Assembly (NCBI GenBank): GCA_019022495.1
Contig: JAFEKR010000001.1
Span: forward strand, 5,580,001 to 5,644,000
DNA from: Epichloe hybrida
Taxonomy: Eukaryota > Ascomycota > Sordariomycetes > Hypocreales > Clavicipitaceae
Direction: 5' to 3'
Length of the DNA stretch: 64,000 bases
Positions 1-11,288 of the stretch are shown here, piece by piece (position 1 is the first letter of the stretch; the number at the start of each line of letters is the position of its first letter). The notes beneath the pieces are model-generated. The model was given only the letters and a program-made list of their open reading frames with translations. It made no database searches and was not told the origin of the DNA. A program made the position numbers and the translations under genes.

Positions 1-1061
1 CCACCGATGACTGACTCAGCGAGACCCAGTTTGCCCTGGCCATCACGCATGGCAGCGTCAACTGTGGCAGCACCAGCGGCAGCGGTGAGAATTCGCTTCG
101 TCTTCTCACCCTTCCAACCACCAGGCTCCTTGGCCACGCGGAAGGCCTCGGTGGCGCCGGCCAGAAGCGATGCTATGGCGGCCTGCTGAATCTTGTTGGC
201 GCCTGAGCCACCGCCGGAGCGGGAACGAGTAGAACCGGCGTGCGACCTGGCGGGGCTTCCGCCGCGGCTGCGGTCATCACCATGTCTTTCGTCGTCCCTC
301 CCCCCGCCAGTGAGGCTCTTGACAGCAGCACCAAGGCCGGTAGCTGCCAATGCGTTTTCGAGGAAGTTTTTGTGGCCCCTTTTGTTCCTCGAGTCATGCT
401 CGTCGTCGTCGTCGTCGTCGGAGTAGTAGTACTCTGTTACTTGACCATGGCGACCACGATGAAGAATATACTGTGCCTTTTGATCCTTCCTGGCCTGCTG
501 CTTACTGTAAAATTCTGCGCCCTGGTATCCAGCCAAGGCACCGAATCCCGCGAGCGCGACCGAAGAAAGAGGATTGCGATTCACCTCCAGACCATCTTGC
601 TTGGCCTCGTAACGGTCGTAGATCTCCTTGCCACCTGCGAGAAGGGCGGCTCCTGCTACAGCAGCGATAATCTTTTCTTGCTTGGACATGCCCTTCTGCT
701 TGGATCGGCGTTCCTCTTCCTCGTAGTAGGAACCTCCTCGGCGAAGGCCGCGGTCATGATCGCGGTCGCGAGACGGCTCATAGCGACGGTCGTGACGATA
801 GTCGTAGGCTTCTTCGTAGTAGCGATCATGCTCGGCGGAGCGGGCTCTGCGAATGTCCCGTCCAGAAGGTGGAGGGAAATCCCGGCGGATCTCCTCGACT
901 GACAGGTCACTCTCCTCTCTAGCACGAGGGACTAACTCTCTCGAAGGAAGTGGTCTTCCGTAATCACGGGGATCGAAGTATCGAGCGTCTCTTTCCTCTC
1001 GGCGCTCTTCCCGAACATATCGACGGGGAGGCTCCCGATCGTAGGGATCGTAGCTGGCCAT
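1..1061 (-). CDS. DUF3824-like Arg/Tyr-rich protein, 3' end outside window
   Basis: An open frame runs leftward without a stop from an ATG at 1061 to the window edge (353 codons seen), so the C-terminus is missing. The N-terminal third is crowded with Arg, Asp, Glu and Tyr (MASYDPYDREPPRRYVREER at the start). Then come short Ala/Gly-rich hydrophobic stretches (for example KIIAAVAGAALLAGGKEIYD near residue 125, and a similar one near 165), an acidic Asp run after YYYS near residue 215, and a Ser/Gly/Arg-rich segment near 260-290. This alternation of charged tails and small glycine-zipper-like hydrophobic segments is what fungal DUF3824 proteins look like. Their biochemical role is unknown to me. 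No intron is needed in the visible part. The family call is from recognition of the layout only; the reading frame itself is secure. Confidence 0.75.
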   Translation of the reverse strand, partial: MASYDPYDREPPRRYVREERREERDARYFDPRDYGRPLPSRELVPRAREESDLSVEEIRRDFPPPSGRDIRRARSAEHDRYYEEAYDYRHDRRYEPSRDRDHDRGLRRGGSYYEEEERRSKQKGMSKQEKIIAAVAGAALLAGGKEIYDRYEAKQDGLEVNRNPLSSVALAGFGALAGYQGAEFYSKQQARKDQKAQYILHRGRHGQVTEYYYSDDDDDDEHDSRNKRGHKNFLENALAATGLGAAVKSLTGGGRDDERHGDDRSRGGSPARSHAGSTRSRSGGGSGANKIQQAAIASLLAGATEAFRVAKEPGGWKGEKTKRILTAAAGAATVDAAMRDGQGKLGLAESVIG

Positions 1062-1526
1062 TCCAGGGTAAGAAAATAAATAAAAAAAAGCTCAAGAGGT
1101 AGTGATGAAGTGTGATGCGGCCTTGTCAGAAAAGCAGAGAAGACCAGTGACGAGGGAAAGGCGGTTGACGACATCAGGTGGGGCGGGGAGGGGCCGCCGG
1201 GACAATGTATTCTCCACGCCGGCTCTGATCCCTGATTGGCCTGCGTCCAACGGATGGTGAGAGAGATGCGTCTCGGCCTCTGATTCGTTCGTGGTCCTCT
1301 CCAGTCTGCCAGTCCCCACTCCGTATCACTCCGTGTCACCAAACTACACGGAACCCCGCGAATGACATGCCCGAAAAGCCAACTCACTCATCTCATCAGT
1401 CGTTACCTCACCTCTCACCGTCCCGACAGCACAAATAAATAAATAAATGCACCACGCCTCGCCAACCATGAACCCCCCTCGCCATGCTCCCCACACTTCA
1501 AACACGGGAAACCACCGAAACCCATC
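1062..1526. other. Divergent intergenic region
   Basis: This 465-bp spacer separates the leftward DUF3824-like gene from the rightward GPI-type protein gene, so it should hold both promoters. An A-rich stretch lies at 1075-1090. I see no TATA box that I would defend and no additional coding signal. Confidence 0.5.
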
Positions 1527-2126
1527 ATGAAGACCATCAAGTACGCCCTCATCCCCATCGTCGGCCTCGCTGCCCTCGCCACAGCCGACGACGTCCGTCG
1601 CCAAGAGTAAATAAAGCTTCCCCCCCCCCCCAAATAACTGATCTGAAGACCACAACCTCACCATTTTCAGCACTTGGCTCTCCTCCACGTCCGCTCAGCC
1701 CGCGGCCCCCGATACCATGCCCGGTAGACTCTCCATCCTGCCCATCTCTTTACCCTCTGCCTCCGCGTCTGCCTCCCCGGCCCCCACCACCATCGGACAC
1801 ATCACCGGGTCGGCGCCTCCTCCTACTGGGACTATCGTGTATGTTGCAATGTGTCTGATTTGTGCCAAGAAAGAGAAAAGATGGCTGACTCGAGCAGCAC
1901 CGCAACGACCCCTACCAGCGGCGCTTGCCCAACAACCACCACCTCTGGCTCTGGCTCTGGCTCTGGCTCTGGCTCGGCATCAACTTCTTCCTCCTTCACC
2001 CCTGGATCCAGCACGGGACCCGGCACTGGCACGCAGAGCCAGACTTCAAACCCTGCTGCTGCGCCGACCGTCGCAAACTACGTGGCTGGCCTTGCTGCTC
2101 TGGCTGGCCTGGCTGTTGCCATGTAG
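1527..2126 (+). CDS. Small secreted Ser/Thr/Pro-rich GPI-anchored-type protein
   Basis: The start at 1527 gives a classical signal peptide (MKTIKYALIPIVGLAALATA) followed by a dibasic site. Exon 1 ends at 1606 (GA|gtaaat) and exon 2 begins at 1671 after a TTTTCAG acceptor. A second intron of about 44 nt (near 1836-1879, GTGTAT...AAAG) is needed to reach the last exon, whose frame ends at the stop 2124-2126. The mature part is Ser/Thr/Pro-rich with a (Ser-Gly) run. The C-terminus is a small-residue omega-site region followed by a hydrophobic tail (VANYVAGLAALAGLAVAM), the layout of a GPI signal. The likely location is plasma membrane or cell wall. The second intron's exact borders are uncertain. 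No conserved enzymatic domain is visible, so the role (structural mannoprotein or adhesin-like) is inference. Confidence 0.7.
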
Positions 2127-3962
2127 ACGAGTCATCTCAGATCTGCCATGGTTGGATGAGGTTGTCTGTCGCTCACATATATACATACATAGTACAAATC
2201 AGGAATATCTTAGAGCTGCGATGCTCGCTTCGAGCCCTTTTTACGTGAATCTCACTTCCCTCCTCATACAACCAATAACCGGTCCTTGCGAAATTGAGTT
2301 GTGCCCATTTTTGATTATTTTTGATCCTATCGTACAATGCAACAATGCTACATACCAGCATCCTAGCATCAAATGTGATGCCCGACAACGGAACCTGTCA
2401 AGAAAAAAAACAAAAAAAATAAAGGGACAATTGGAAGGGGTGAGGGCGGAGAACAGCCAGACTCCAGAACAACCGGCCTCCGAGAAGCGCCAATTGCATG
2501 GGTGAGAACCAATTCATCGCCCCGGCTCTGGTATCTAGATACCAGACCCGAATCTTTTGTCTTTTCTCGAAAACAAAACTCCAGTTTTCCGCTCACTTTC
2601 TGGTGTAGACTCCAATAAGAGGAGACTGAAGCAAAGTGTTGATAGATTACCATCGAAATAAAAATAAACATCAAAGATATGCATAGAAGAAGCAAGCAAT
2701 GGATGAATTTTCTCGGCTCAAATGCCATTGTCCCTAGTCCGCAGAAAATAAAACAAGAAAAAAAAAAGGATAAAAGAGGAATTTCCATGTGCTTTTCGTA
2801 TGTATGCCCTCTTTTTGTATCATTCTTTGGCCTTCCTATGCTCCTTTTTGCCACAGTAGCGTGCCACTCTTTTTCCTCTCCTGTTATCTCGTCCCCGCAT
2901 AGGGGTGTTGAGCGTCGGGTTGGACTGACGACCCTGTTGGGGCTCTTACGCACGAAAGCCAAGGGACTCGTTGGGCTAGGAAGCCGCGTCCGTTGCCCTA
3001 ATCGAAAAGGTGAGAGCAAAGTCTCATTTGCGCCAGTACGATGGCCAGAAGACATGAAAATGTTCTATTTTCTCATGATCCACAAGATCGATCCCCCCGG
3101 AGTGAGATGGCGATTCAAGGCTTCGAGATTGCTGCGATCAGAAGTCTCAAGAGGGGAGCCCGATTGTTCATTGGTGCCGTGAGTCTTCCCAACGTAATTT
3201 GCCAAAAATAAAATGAACGAATACCTCCGCGACCAACACCAGTCATCGAGTTGCATGTGGCTTGTGGGTACAACCTCGTGAACGATGAACAAGTAAACAA
3301 CAAATTCAGAAAGACCCCCCATAACGCTACCTTGGAAAAGTTTAAAAAAAAAAGACTTGACAAGCCAACAAAAGATCGAGCCCGTATCAGTCTGCGGCTG
3401 TGTTCCCCACATAGAAACTCAACGACAACAAATACCATCTCTTGACCAAGATTTCAATCCGAAAGTGTGTCAGATTAATGTCATACGATTCCGTGAAGAT
3501 TGTCAGCATTGGCGAACTCAGATTTTCGTTGCCCCATTTCCATGCTGTCTTCGATTCCCAATAGAACCAAGACAGGTCGACTGCGAGGCCATCGACACGA
3601 TGCTCGAGAACGGGTATATAGTGAAGATCCCCCCCTGGCCTTCATAATCTGTGAGCCACAAAGAAGCAAAGAACCCGTACCAAGGAGATCCAAGGGGGAA
3701 AGTAGCCACGCACTCATGCAAGACAAAAGAAAAGTGCCAAGAGAAAATGTATCATGATACCAGATCAGCCATGGGCCAACTGAGCTCTGCGCCGGAGCCA
3801 TCCGGAATCCGTCGCAGCATACACCTTCATCTAACCCTGTCACGGGCCGAGATTTGAGAGCAATCTTGGGACTTGCAACTGAAAAAATAAAACTCTGCCT
3901 CCGTCCTCTGCCCCCGTTATTTATCCCCACATCTGCTTGTCAACTTTTGGTTCAGTTTGTCT
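2127..3962. other. Convergent intergenic region
   Basis: This 1.8-kb region lies between the 3' ends of the GPI-type gene and the La-motif gene, so both 3' UTRs and terminators belong here. Open frames up to 228 codons occur, but they have no recognisable domain, no typical amino-acid composition and no intron signals. I do not call a gene. Confidence 0.5.
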
Positions 3963-6437
3963 TTACTCGGCGTGAACCCCGTTGGCCAAAGCGGTTCCGT
4001 TGGTGTTCTTGGGTGTGCGAGTGTGGGCAGAGTCCTGACCTAGGGCTCCAAGAGCAGCCGATCCTGAAGGTGAAAAGTCGGGGACGTCAGCGGACAGCTG
4101 AGTGCTGCTGTGCCCATTGACGATGCCATTCACGTGTTGACCAAATGAAGATGTGCCTTCAGGGAAGTGGTGAAATTGGACGTCGCCTTGTGGCGAAAAG
4201 CCCGTTTGAGGCACGCCGAAAGCCATGGGAAGAGCTCCGTTGACGTGAGGGCCATAGTTGAAGGGGCGGTTCTTGAACGTCAGTTGCGATGGACCATTGT
4301 TACGAGCAAAGTCGTCACGATCCTCCATGGGCAGGATGAAGCTCTGCCATCCGTTACGGCGACGGAGGCGCTCAATATCGTCCTCCCCGACCACAAAGTC
4401 AATCTCGGTGGAGGTCTCACAAACAGCCCGGATCATAGCCATATCTTGGGTCAGTTCTCTAATGCGCTTGAAAGCGGCGACAAAGTGCAAGTTGACGAAG
4501 CCTTGGGAATCCATACGCTTCCGAAGATACATGTCTTTGCACAAGTTTTCAATCGAGAAGTAGTATTCGATTTGGTTCTTGAGAACACCGAAGACCATGT
4601 TGTCCCAGAATTGCGGGGGTTGCTGGAATGGAACAGCTGACATGGGATGCATGGGATATTCGTAGGAGCCGCCGAAGGTAGCCTGGATAGGTGGCAGACG
4701 GGTGGCGCCGTTTGGCAAAGACATGCGGTGGAAGTTGTTGCCAGCTCCGTTTCGGCCCCGTCCCCCTCTCTGCGGAGGAGGGACAAAGCCTTGGCTGTGA
4801 GGACCCTGTCGTGGAGGTGGGCTGTACGGGCCTTGGGATCTTCCGGGAGTTGACACGTTGTTGGAGAAATTAGCACCGTTGTGTTGGTGAGAGTGAGTGT
4901 TGACAGAATGGTGAGCCCCGCGGCCTCTGTAGCCACCTCGTCCTCTCTCTGTTCGACCCTCGGACCGAGCATTGTTTGTATGCTGATGTTGCTGCTGTAA
5001 ATTTTGCAAATAAAAAAGAAGAGTTAGCCTGTTGCTGTGCAATGACACACAATGAAGTGTCTCTTCCTACGCTGTGTGCGATTTGTTCCAAAATATTGAG
5101 GGTTAAGGGAGCAACTAATGAAGACGACTTACAGATGATGGGGTCGAGGTGGCATCCTTTGTCTTGTCGCCCCCAGTCAGGGCGCCCTTCTTCTGCTCTT
5201 TGGTCGCGTTGCTTACATCCATTGATGCTCGCTTGGAGGCAGGAGGAAGAGAATTCGCCCTGTTAGAACCAGTACTGCTCTCCTTGGTGCGTTCCTTAGA
5301 TTCGTTAGGCTTGCTGGCGTTTGCATTTGCATTTGCATTGGCACTGGCGGCAGCAGTCTTCTCGCTCGGCTGGTTGCTGGTAGGGGCGGCCCTACCGCTG
5401 TTGGCACCACGGGCGCCACCACGAGGTTTAGAGTTGCGCATCTGGGGCAGCTGCGTCTCAAAACTGACCGAGGGCACATAGTCATATGTCACCCACTTCT
5501 CCTTCTGCTTCTTGCCCTGCGACCCGTCATCCTGGCTCTCCTTTTCTTGCGCAACGACAGACTTGGTTGCCGCGGGCTTCTTTTGGTCCTCCTTAATGGC
5601 AATCTCAGGGGTAGGCCATGAGGCAGCATCCTCAACGGAAGGAGGCAGTTCCGATTTGCTGTCCTTGCCCGCTAATCGAGAGCCTCGGCTACCATTTCGA
5701 TCTGATCGTCCAGAATCACCGGTCTTGCGATTTGACTTGACACCATTTGCGGGTACATTCTCTTTCAAGGCAGCGGGGGGAGGCGCAGAAGACTCCTTGG
5801 TTGGCTTCTTTGCCTCGTTGTCGTGAGCGGTGGCACCATTGGGAGTGACGGGGGTGACCTTTGCCTGCTGCTCCTTGCGCTGAAGCCAGATATTGACAGA
5901 CGGGATGGGGGCTTCGGACAACTCCACCTTGGGAGTCTCCTGGGCCACCTCTTTGGTCTTTTCAGCTCCCAATGGCTGGTCGTTTGACTTGTCTGACGAT
6001 CCCTTGGACTTCTTGCCCTTGCGGGGTTTCCTCGACTCCTGTTCATCGACCGAACGTGTGGCAGTGCTCGAGGATCTCGTGCCCTTGTCTGTCCGCCTCC
6101 ATGGGCGATCTAATCTTCCACCATCATCATCTCGCCTCGATTCGGAACGTCTATCGTGGGTGGTCTCGGAGCGCAGATCGCTCTCAGAGCCGATGTTGCT
6201 GTCGACATCTTGTTTCTCAGACGCCATTTGAGGGCGAGATTCGTTCCCTAGAGGACCTTCCGACAACTTGACCGGAGTCTCGGGGACCACGGGAGAGGTG
6301 GTGTTAACTTGAGGGATCGATGCGGGATTCGGTGATGTGATGGATGGGGACGCGCCCTGTCCTTTTGCGGCTTGCGCATAAGAGAATGTCGAAGCAGCCG
6401 CCATCTCGTTGGAGTTGGAATTAGCTGCAGAAACCAT
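3963..6437 (-). CDS. La-motif (LARP1/Sro9-type) RNA-binding protein
   Basis: Two exons: 6437-5133 and 4994-3963, joined across a 138-nt intron (donor GTAAGT at 5132, acceptor TTACAG ending at 4995, phase 0), giving 778 aa. The first 550 residues are low-complexity (Ser, Pro, Lys, Asn) with a short Ala/Asn tandem and an FSYAQAAKG motif near the N-terminus. An RG/RGG-rich patch follows the junction. The La motif lies at roughly 565-655: FWDNMVFGVLKNQIEYYFS, then NLCKDMYLRKRMDSQGFVNL and an ending near RRRNGWQSFILP. This family binds mRNA and affects translation and stability, in the cytoplasm on polysomes in yeast Sro9/Slf1 and in metazoan LARP1. No second RRM is visible, which separates it from genuine La. 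The ATG at 6437 is favoured because the upstream in-frame codons lack family character. A long pyrimidine-rich leader lies upstream. Confidence 0.9.
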
Positions 6438-9400
6438 GTCAATATTGACAAGAAGAAAGTCTTGACCGCAACACACGAGGTTCTCGTATTGCGCTTGGTT
6501 TTTAATCTTGTTTTGGCAGTTTGCCCACACTCCCCAGCCGGGGTGAAGCGAAATTGACTTCGGCAAAAGTTTGTGAACAAAGTCGTCTGACGACCAGAGA
6601 AATGTGCCACTTTGTACAGCAGCAGGAGGGTGAACTATTCCACGAGCGAGTGCGATGGAAAGTCCTTGTTTCAAAAAGGGGTCTCCGGTGCCAAGTATGT
6701 CGTTGATCGATGATCTCCTGACAGGCGGTATTGGTCAGCTTTGGACAAAAAGAAAGCGTCTTTCGGATTCTCGCGATTTTTTTTTTTAGTTTTGGAACAC
6801 CGTTCCGGAGGTCGGAGTCCTTGTCCCAGAGTCTTGACGTCGGGGCGGGCGGCAAGAGGACTCGAAGAGAAAGGCGAGTGGGTTCAGACAAGTACGTACA
6901 ATCGGAAAGTTTAAAAAAACAAACCCCCGTGGCCAAAAGGCAAACGACGCTAAGACCAGAGTCGATTGACAAAGCCGACGTTCAGACGAGGCAGCAACGA
7001 TGACAACGCAGGATTATCGCTCTGATCCGATTGGGTTGAGAGAGAGAGAAGTGGTGCGGACCGTCAGCAACGGCAGCAAAGGGGAGCGTACAAAGGTACC
7101 CAAAGGGCCGAAGGGGGACGCAGTTTTTGTAGCACTTGAGGGGACTCGGCTTTGCAGAAGCAGAGGCAGACAAGGTGAGGAGGCAAGTGAGGCAAAAAAT
7201 GGCGACCGGACAAGAGAGGGTTGCTTTGTCAGTAACACTATTTGCGGGCGTGACTTGTGGCAGGGGAAAGGAAAAAGCTTGCGCCGGGTGCTCGAAGAGT
7301 CGAAGAAGCGTCTTTACCCGTGTGCGGTGGGCTGGAGGGACAAGGAGTCTCGAAGGGGAAAAAAAGAGGCAAACGAAGTGATTGCCTTTGGTAGGTGACG
7401 ACAAGACTTGCCAGAGCAGTCAGACTTTTGCGAAAGTGCGAAAGTGCAGAGGGCAAAAGTGCAGAGGGCAAAAGGCAAGAAGAACCTCGATGAGAAGAAG
7501 AGAACGTGGGCAGGAATAGAATAATACGGCCACGACGCAGTAGCAACGGCAATTGGTCAGCCAACTGCAACGTCAGATCCTGAGGAATTGGCCAGCGCAG
7601 GATAATTTGTTGTGGTAGATTTTTGGAATGGGAAAAAAACACTCTCTCTCTCGCACACGCACAAGCACGCACAAGCACGCACACCAAAGAGAAAGGGTCC
7701 AGGGCAAAATGGATGTCGGAGGTTATATTTTGCGTGTTGTGATTTTGGTGTGAACAAATAATTTTTCTTTTTAGCCCGTCGGCCCAGCAGACCGGACCAC
7801 TTTAAATTATTACCACTCAGCACGAGCTCAACGTACCCAGGTACCCAGGCACCCCAGGCACCTCGCCGACTGGGAGGGAACCAGGCGGACCAGACTTTTG
7901 GCGACCAAGGTGAAGGTGGCCTTTTTTTTTTTTTTTTTTTTTTGGGTTGCTTTCCCCCTCCTTTTGTGCCACCAGTCGTTGGTACGGACTACGGAACAGT
8001 AATAACGTACCGGATCAGGCCACACACGTTCTGCCTGTCCGGTCCGTTTTCCTCTTCCTTGAGGTCCACGCTCTTCACGATCTTCACGCTCTCGTGCATA
8101 TTGGGGAATCAGGTCTGGTACCATCAACGGGCTGCATCTGCGAGATTGGTTGGCCAGGTGCTTGTTTGGGGCGCTTTATTGGCACTCTATGTACATACGG
8201 CGGGGAGCCCGACAAACAGCAGGCACCGAGGGGTCCTGTTGCCGTATGATGATTGAACCAGAGTGGCCGGCCATAGCGGGCCAGGCACAGTTCTTTTTTA
8301 TATTGACAAACGACATTACGAAGAAGTGTATGTATGTATAGGGGAATGCCGAGGCAATCCTTGTGCCATATATCGCAAACAGGCTTGATCGAGCTCCAGC
8401 TTCCTTGGCGTGCTACGAGGAGGGTTTGTCCTGTAATGTCTGTGTTCTGTGTTCTGTGTTCTGTGTCCCCAGTAAAGTGGAAGGAGCAACGAATGGGACC
8501 AGTTCGACAAGGGCAGGAGGGAGCGGCATGTCCAGCTGCCAGCTGCCGGCTGCCGGCTGCCAGTCTGTTGGCCAAACAAACACTTGAGGAGATTTATTGG
8601 ATTCGGTGCATGCATAATAATTGATATAGCGTAACGAGTAATCATAATACGGACGTACGGATTAGTCAGTCCTACTCAGACCGTGCTGCCTGATGAAGGC
8701 TGACACTGCATTGTATTAGTCATGGCAGGACCCGAGTTGGAGCTGACATTCCGGCTCTCGGCTGGCCGTGGTCGTGGCCTGGGTGACTCAATCGATCGTC
8801 CGACACCACACGTTTGCGCCCATAGTACGGATCCGTAATGATCCTTCTTTCCCTTCTTCATGTCGTGCAACACGGACAGCCTGCTTCAACGGATGGAATA
8901 TGATTGATGAGAGACAAGATCCGCGAGCAACGGCCGAAGACGACGATGGCCAAGCGGCTGGCCGGCCTCACATGTATACCGACTTTATTAATAATTGGCA
9001 ATAATTAATAAATTATTACGGAGTATGTACCTGCTGCGTTATTCCCTCCTTGCCCTGGAATGGAGTCTCCAGTGGGGGCCGCAAAAACTAACCTTTTTCT
9101 GTCTCTACATGCAACAGATGTCACCCGAAAATACCATCGAGTCGCAATGACACATGCACATGCAGCCTCTTCTCGCAAGTACTATATAGCTTCCCCGCCA
9201 GCCAGCACGGAGTATGTATGCTTACACAAAAACGCAATGGTAAGCCGGTCTGGTTTGTGCATCTCCCTCTCTCCTCTCGTGATTCATCTCTTCTTGGGGA
9301 AGAACTTCTCGCAACAGAAAGGGGAATATTAGCTCGTTATTATAGCCACGACCTTTCCACTATCGCTCCCTCCCTGAGCCGTTTGGGAAAGCGACGTTAT

Positions 9401-11288
9401 CAATTTCCAATACGTGAAACATGCAGTTTCTACGTTTATATTTGATCAGTTTCTAGAGAAAGTCGAGTTGACTGACCCAAAATCAGATGCTTTTACCATT
9501 TTTCTATTTTTATGCGACCAGACGTCGAGCCAAGCCAAGCCTTGTCCTTGACAATGCCGGCCAATAATAAGCCGTACGGATTACTTTGCTTGATTTTGTG
9601 CCCTTTCATTTCAGGGTCCGCCGGGCCATTCCGACCTCCTAGGTTCTTTGGCAATTCGTGGCACGAGTGAATGATGGGCAGTCGAATTGACATATTAAAT
9701 CCATTCGCTCAATGGGACATCCATTCATCATCATCCTCACTCACCTAGGCATTGCATGTGCTGTCTGCCAAGCCTAGCCCAACACATGCACTTGAGCAGA
9801 CTGCTGCGTGCTCATTCCCGGCCCTCGTCAGACTCAGGCACTGCACCGAGGCATTTTTGACTCAGGGACACCCAGGGACACAACTCGCGTACCGTCCGCG
9901 CGAATTCTAGCCGTCTTGACTCGGTGGGCGCGCGGGTCGTGTTCTCGTGGTATTAGGGGTGAATGTCTCGCGCTTTAAAATCCAAGGGGAGCGCCATTTC
10001 CTTGAGCGAAGCAAAATCGGGTTAAATTCAAGTCTACACTGCAATGGCAAATTTAAAAAAAAAGAGTATTCTGCACCAAGTCCAACGTGCTCATAACAAC
10101 CATTGAGAAACTCGCAAAATCAATGTATTCCTAGCAGCTCGCGCCTAGGTAGAGGTGGGTTTTTTGCAAGTTGGCTTCTGACTTGTCCAAGATGACAACA
10201 GCAGCCATATCATGAGAGCCAACACCGGACCAGGCCAGGCTCCAGCCCCAGAGACGAGGAAAGCAAACCCCCTTCGAATCACCAGTTGTATTCCGTATTC
10301 CGTATTCCGCAGTATTCAACCACAGCGTCGTACTAGCCACGGCAACATCGTCCGCTCCGTGCCCCCCCTCCCCCCCGTCATTGGCTTCGGCCGAACAAGA
10401 CGTCAAGTCGCTCGCACCATGCCACCCGTCAACAATCCAATCACCCTCCAAAGCACAGACGAGACACAACACCGACCCGACGACAAAAGCGACCGACCCC
10501 TCTCGGCCGAACCACCGGACTACAACGTCGATAGCCTGCCGGACACAAGACAACTCGTGACCCAAGTGCCCTTTATCCTAGCAAAGACCCGTACGGCACA
10601 TTGGTGTCGTTGGAACTCACTCGGACGCCATGTACTTCTTGTCCCATCTTGGACGCGAGTATGCAGCGATATTACCAACGAGTGCCGTGCCGCTAATGTT
10701 GTGTTGTACATATATACTTCCCCCCACAAGCCGCGCCGCCCAACTCGCGCTAATAAGCAACTTACTTCGTCATTGTTGAGGTAAGCCCGCAAACGGCCTG
10801 GCGCCCAGCGTCAACCTTGGCTCAAGGACGCACACCAAGTGCAAGTGGCTTGGCTTGTCACGCAGGCTTGCCAGGAAAAGGTCAGATGATAGGCCACCCG
10901 TTGGCCTGACACACACGAGCTTGAGCATCGAAACAAGAGGGCTGCTGCAGGGGGGCTGCGGAGCAGAGGTAGGAAATTATATGCGTGACACAGGTAACGG
11001 CTTGATGGCTGGCTCGGTAGGCCCTATTCGTACAATTCTCATGTAGGTACATGGTACAAACAACATTGCTCTGCAGAATCCCATCGTAACGGGATGACTG
11101 ACATCGTCTTGCCTTGTCTATCGTCTTGCCTTGTCTCCTCCCTTCACTTCTCTGGTCTCGGCTTCTCTCCATCGGCCTGTGCACACTCGTTTCTCTCCAT
11201 GAGATCCTTCATGACTCACCCCCCGAATTTTTTGACCCTCTTTTTTCATAAAGCATTTATACTTCTTGTTCTTCTTATTGGCAACCCA
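6438..11288. other. Gene-poor region, 4.85 kb
   Basis: The left part (to about 7760) is purine-rich on the plus strand and so pyrimidine-rich in the sense of the La-motif gene, as fungal leaders and promoters are. A T homopolymer of about 23 bases lies near 7921-7943. Short tandem tracts occur at 8430-8470 (TGTGTTC units) and 8530-8562 (CAGCTGC/CGGCTGC units). The motif TACGGA(G/T)TA occurs at 8656, 9017 and 9575. Frames of 140-190 codons around 10130-10784 overlap each other on opposite strands, have no domain and no plausible splicing, and I consider them chance. From about 11100 rightward the sequence is 3' flank of sft2. Confidence 0.5.

Noticed and set aside
2369..3055. 228-codon minus-strand frame in the convergent gap
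   Set aside because: No domain, odd composition (runs of Phe, Ser), lies where two 3' UTRs are expected, and no splice signals extend it.
10131..10784. 144- and 190-codon frames on opposite strands
   Set aside because: They overlap each other over 350 bp; neither has family features or a believable start context. Chance frames in GC-rich sequence.
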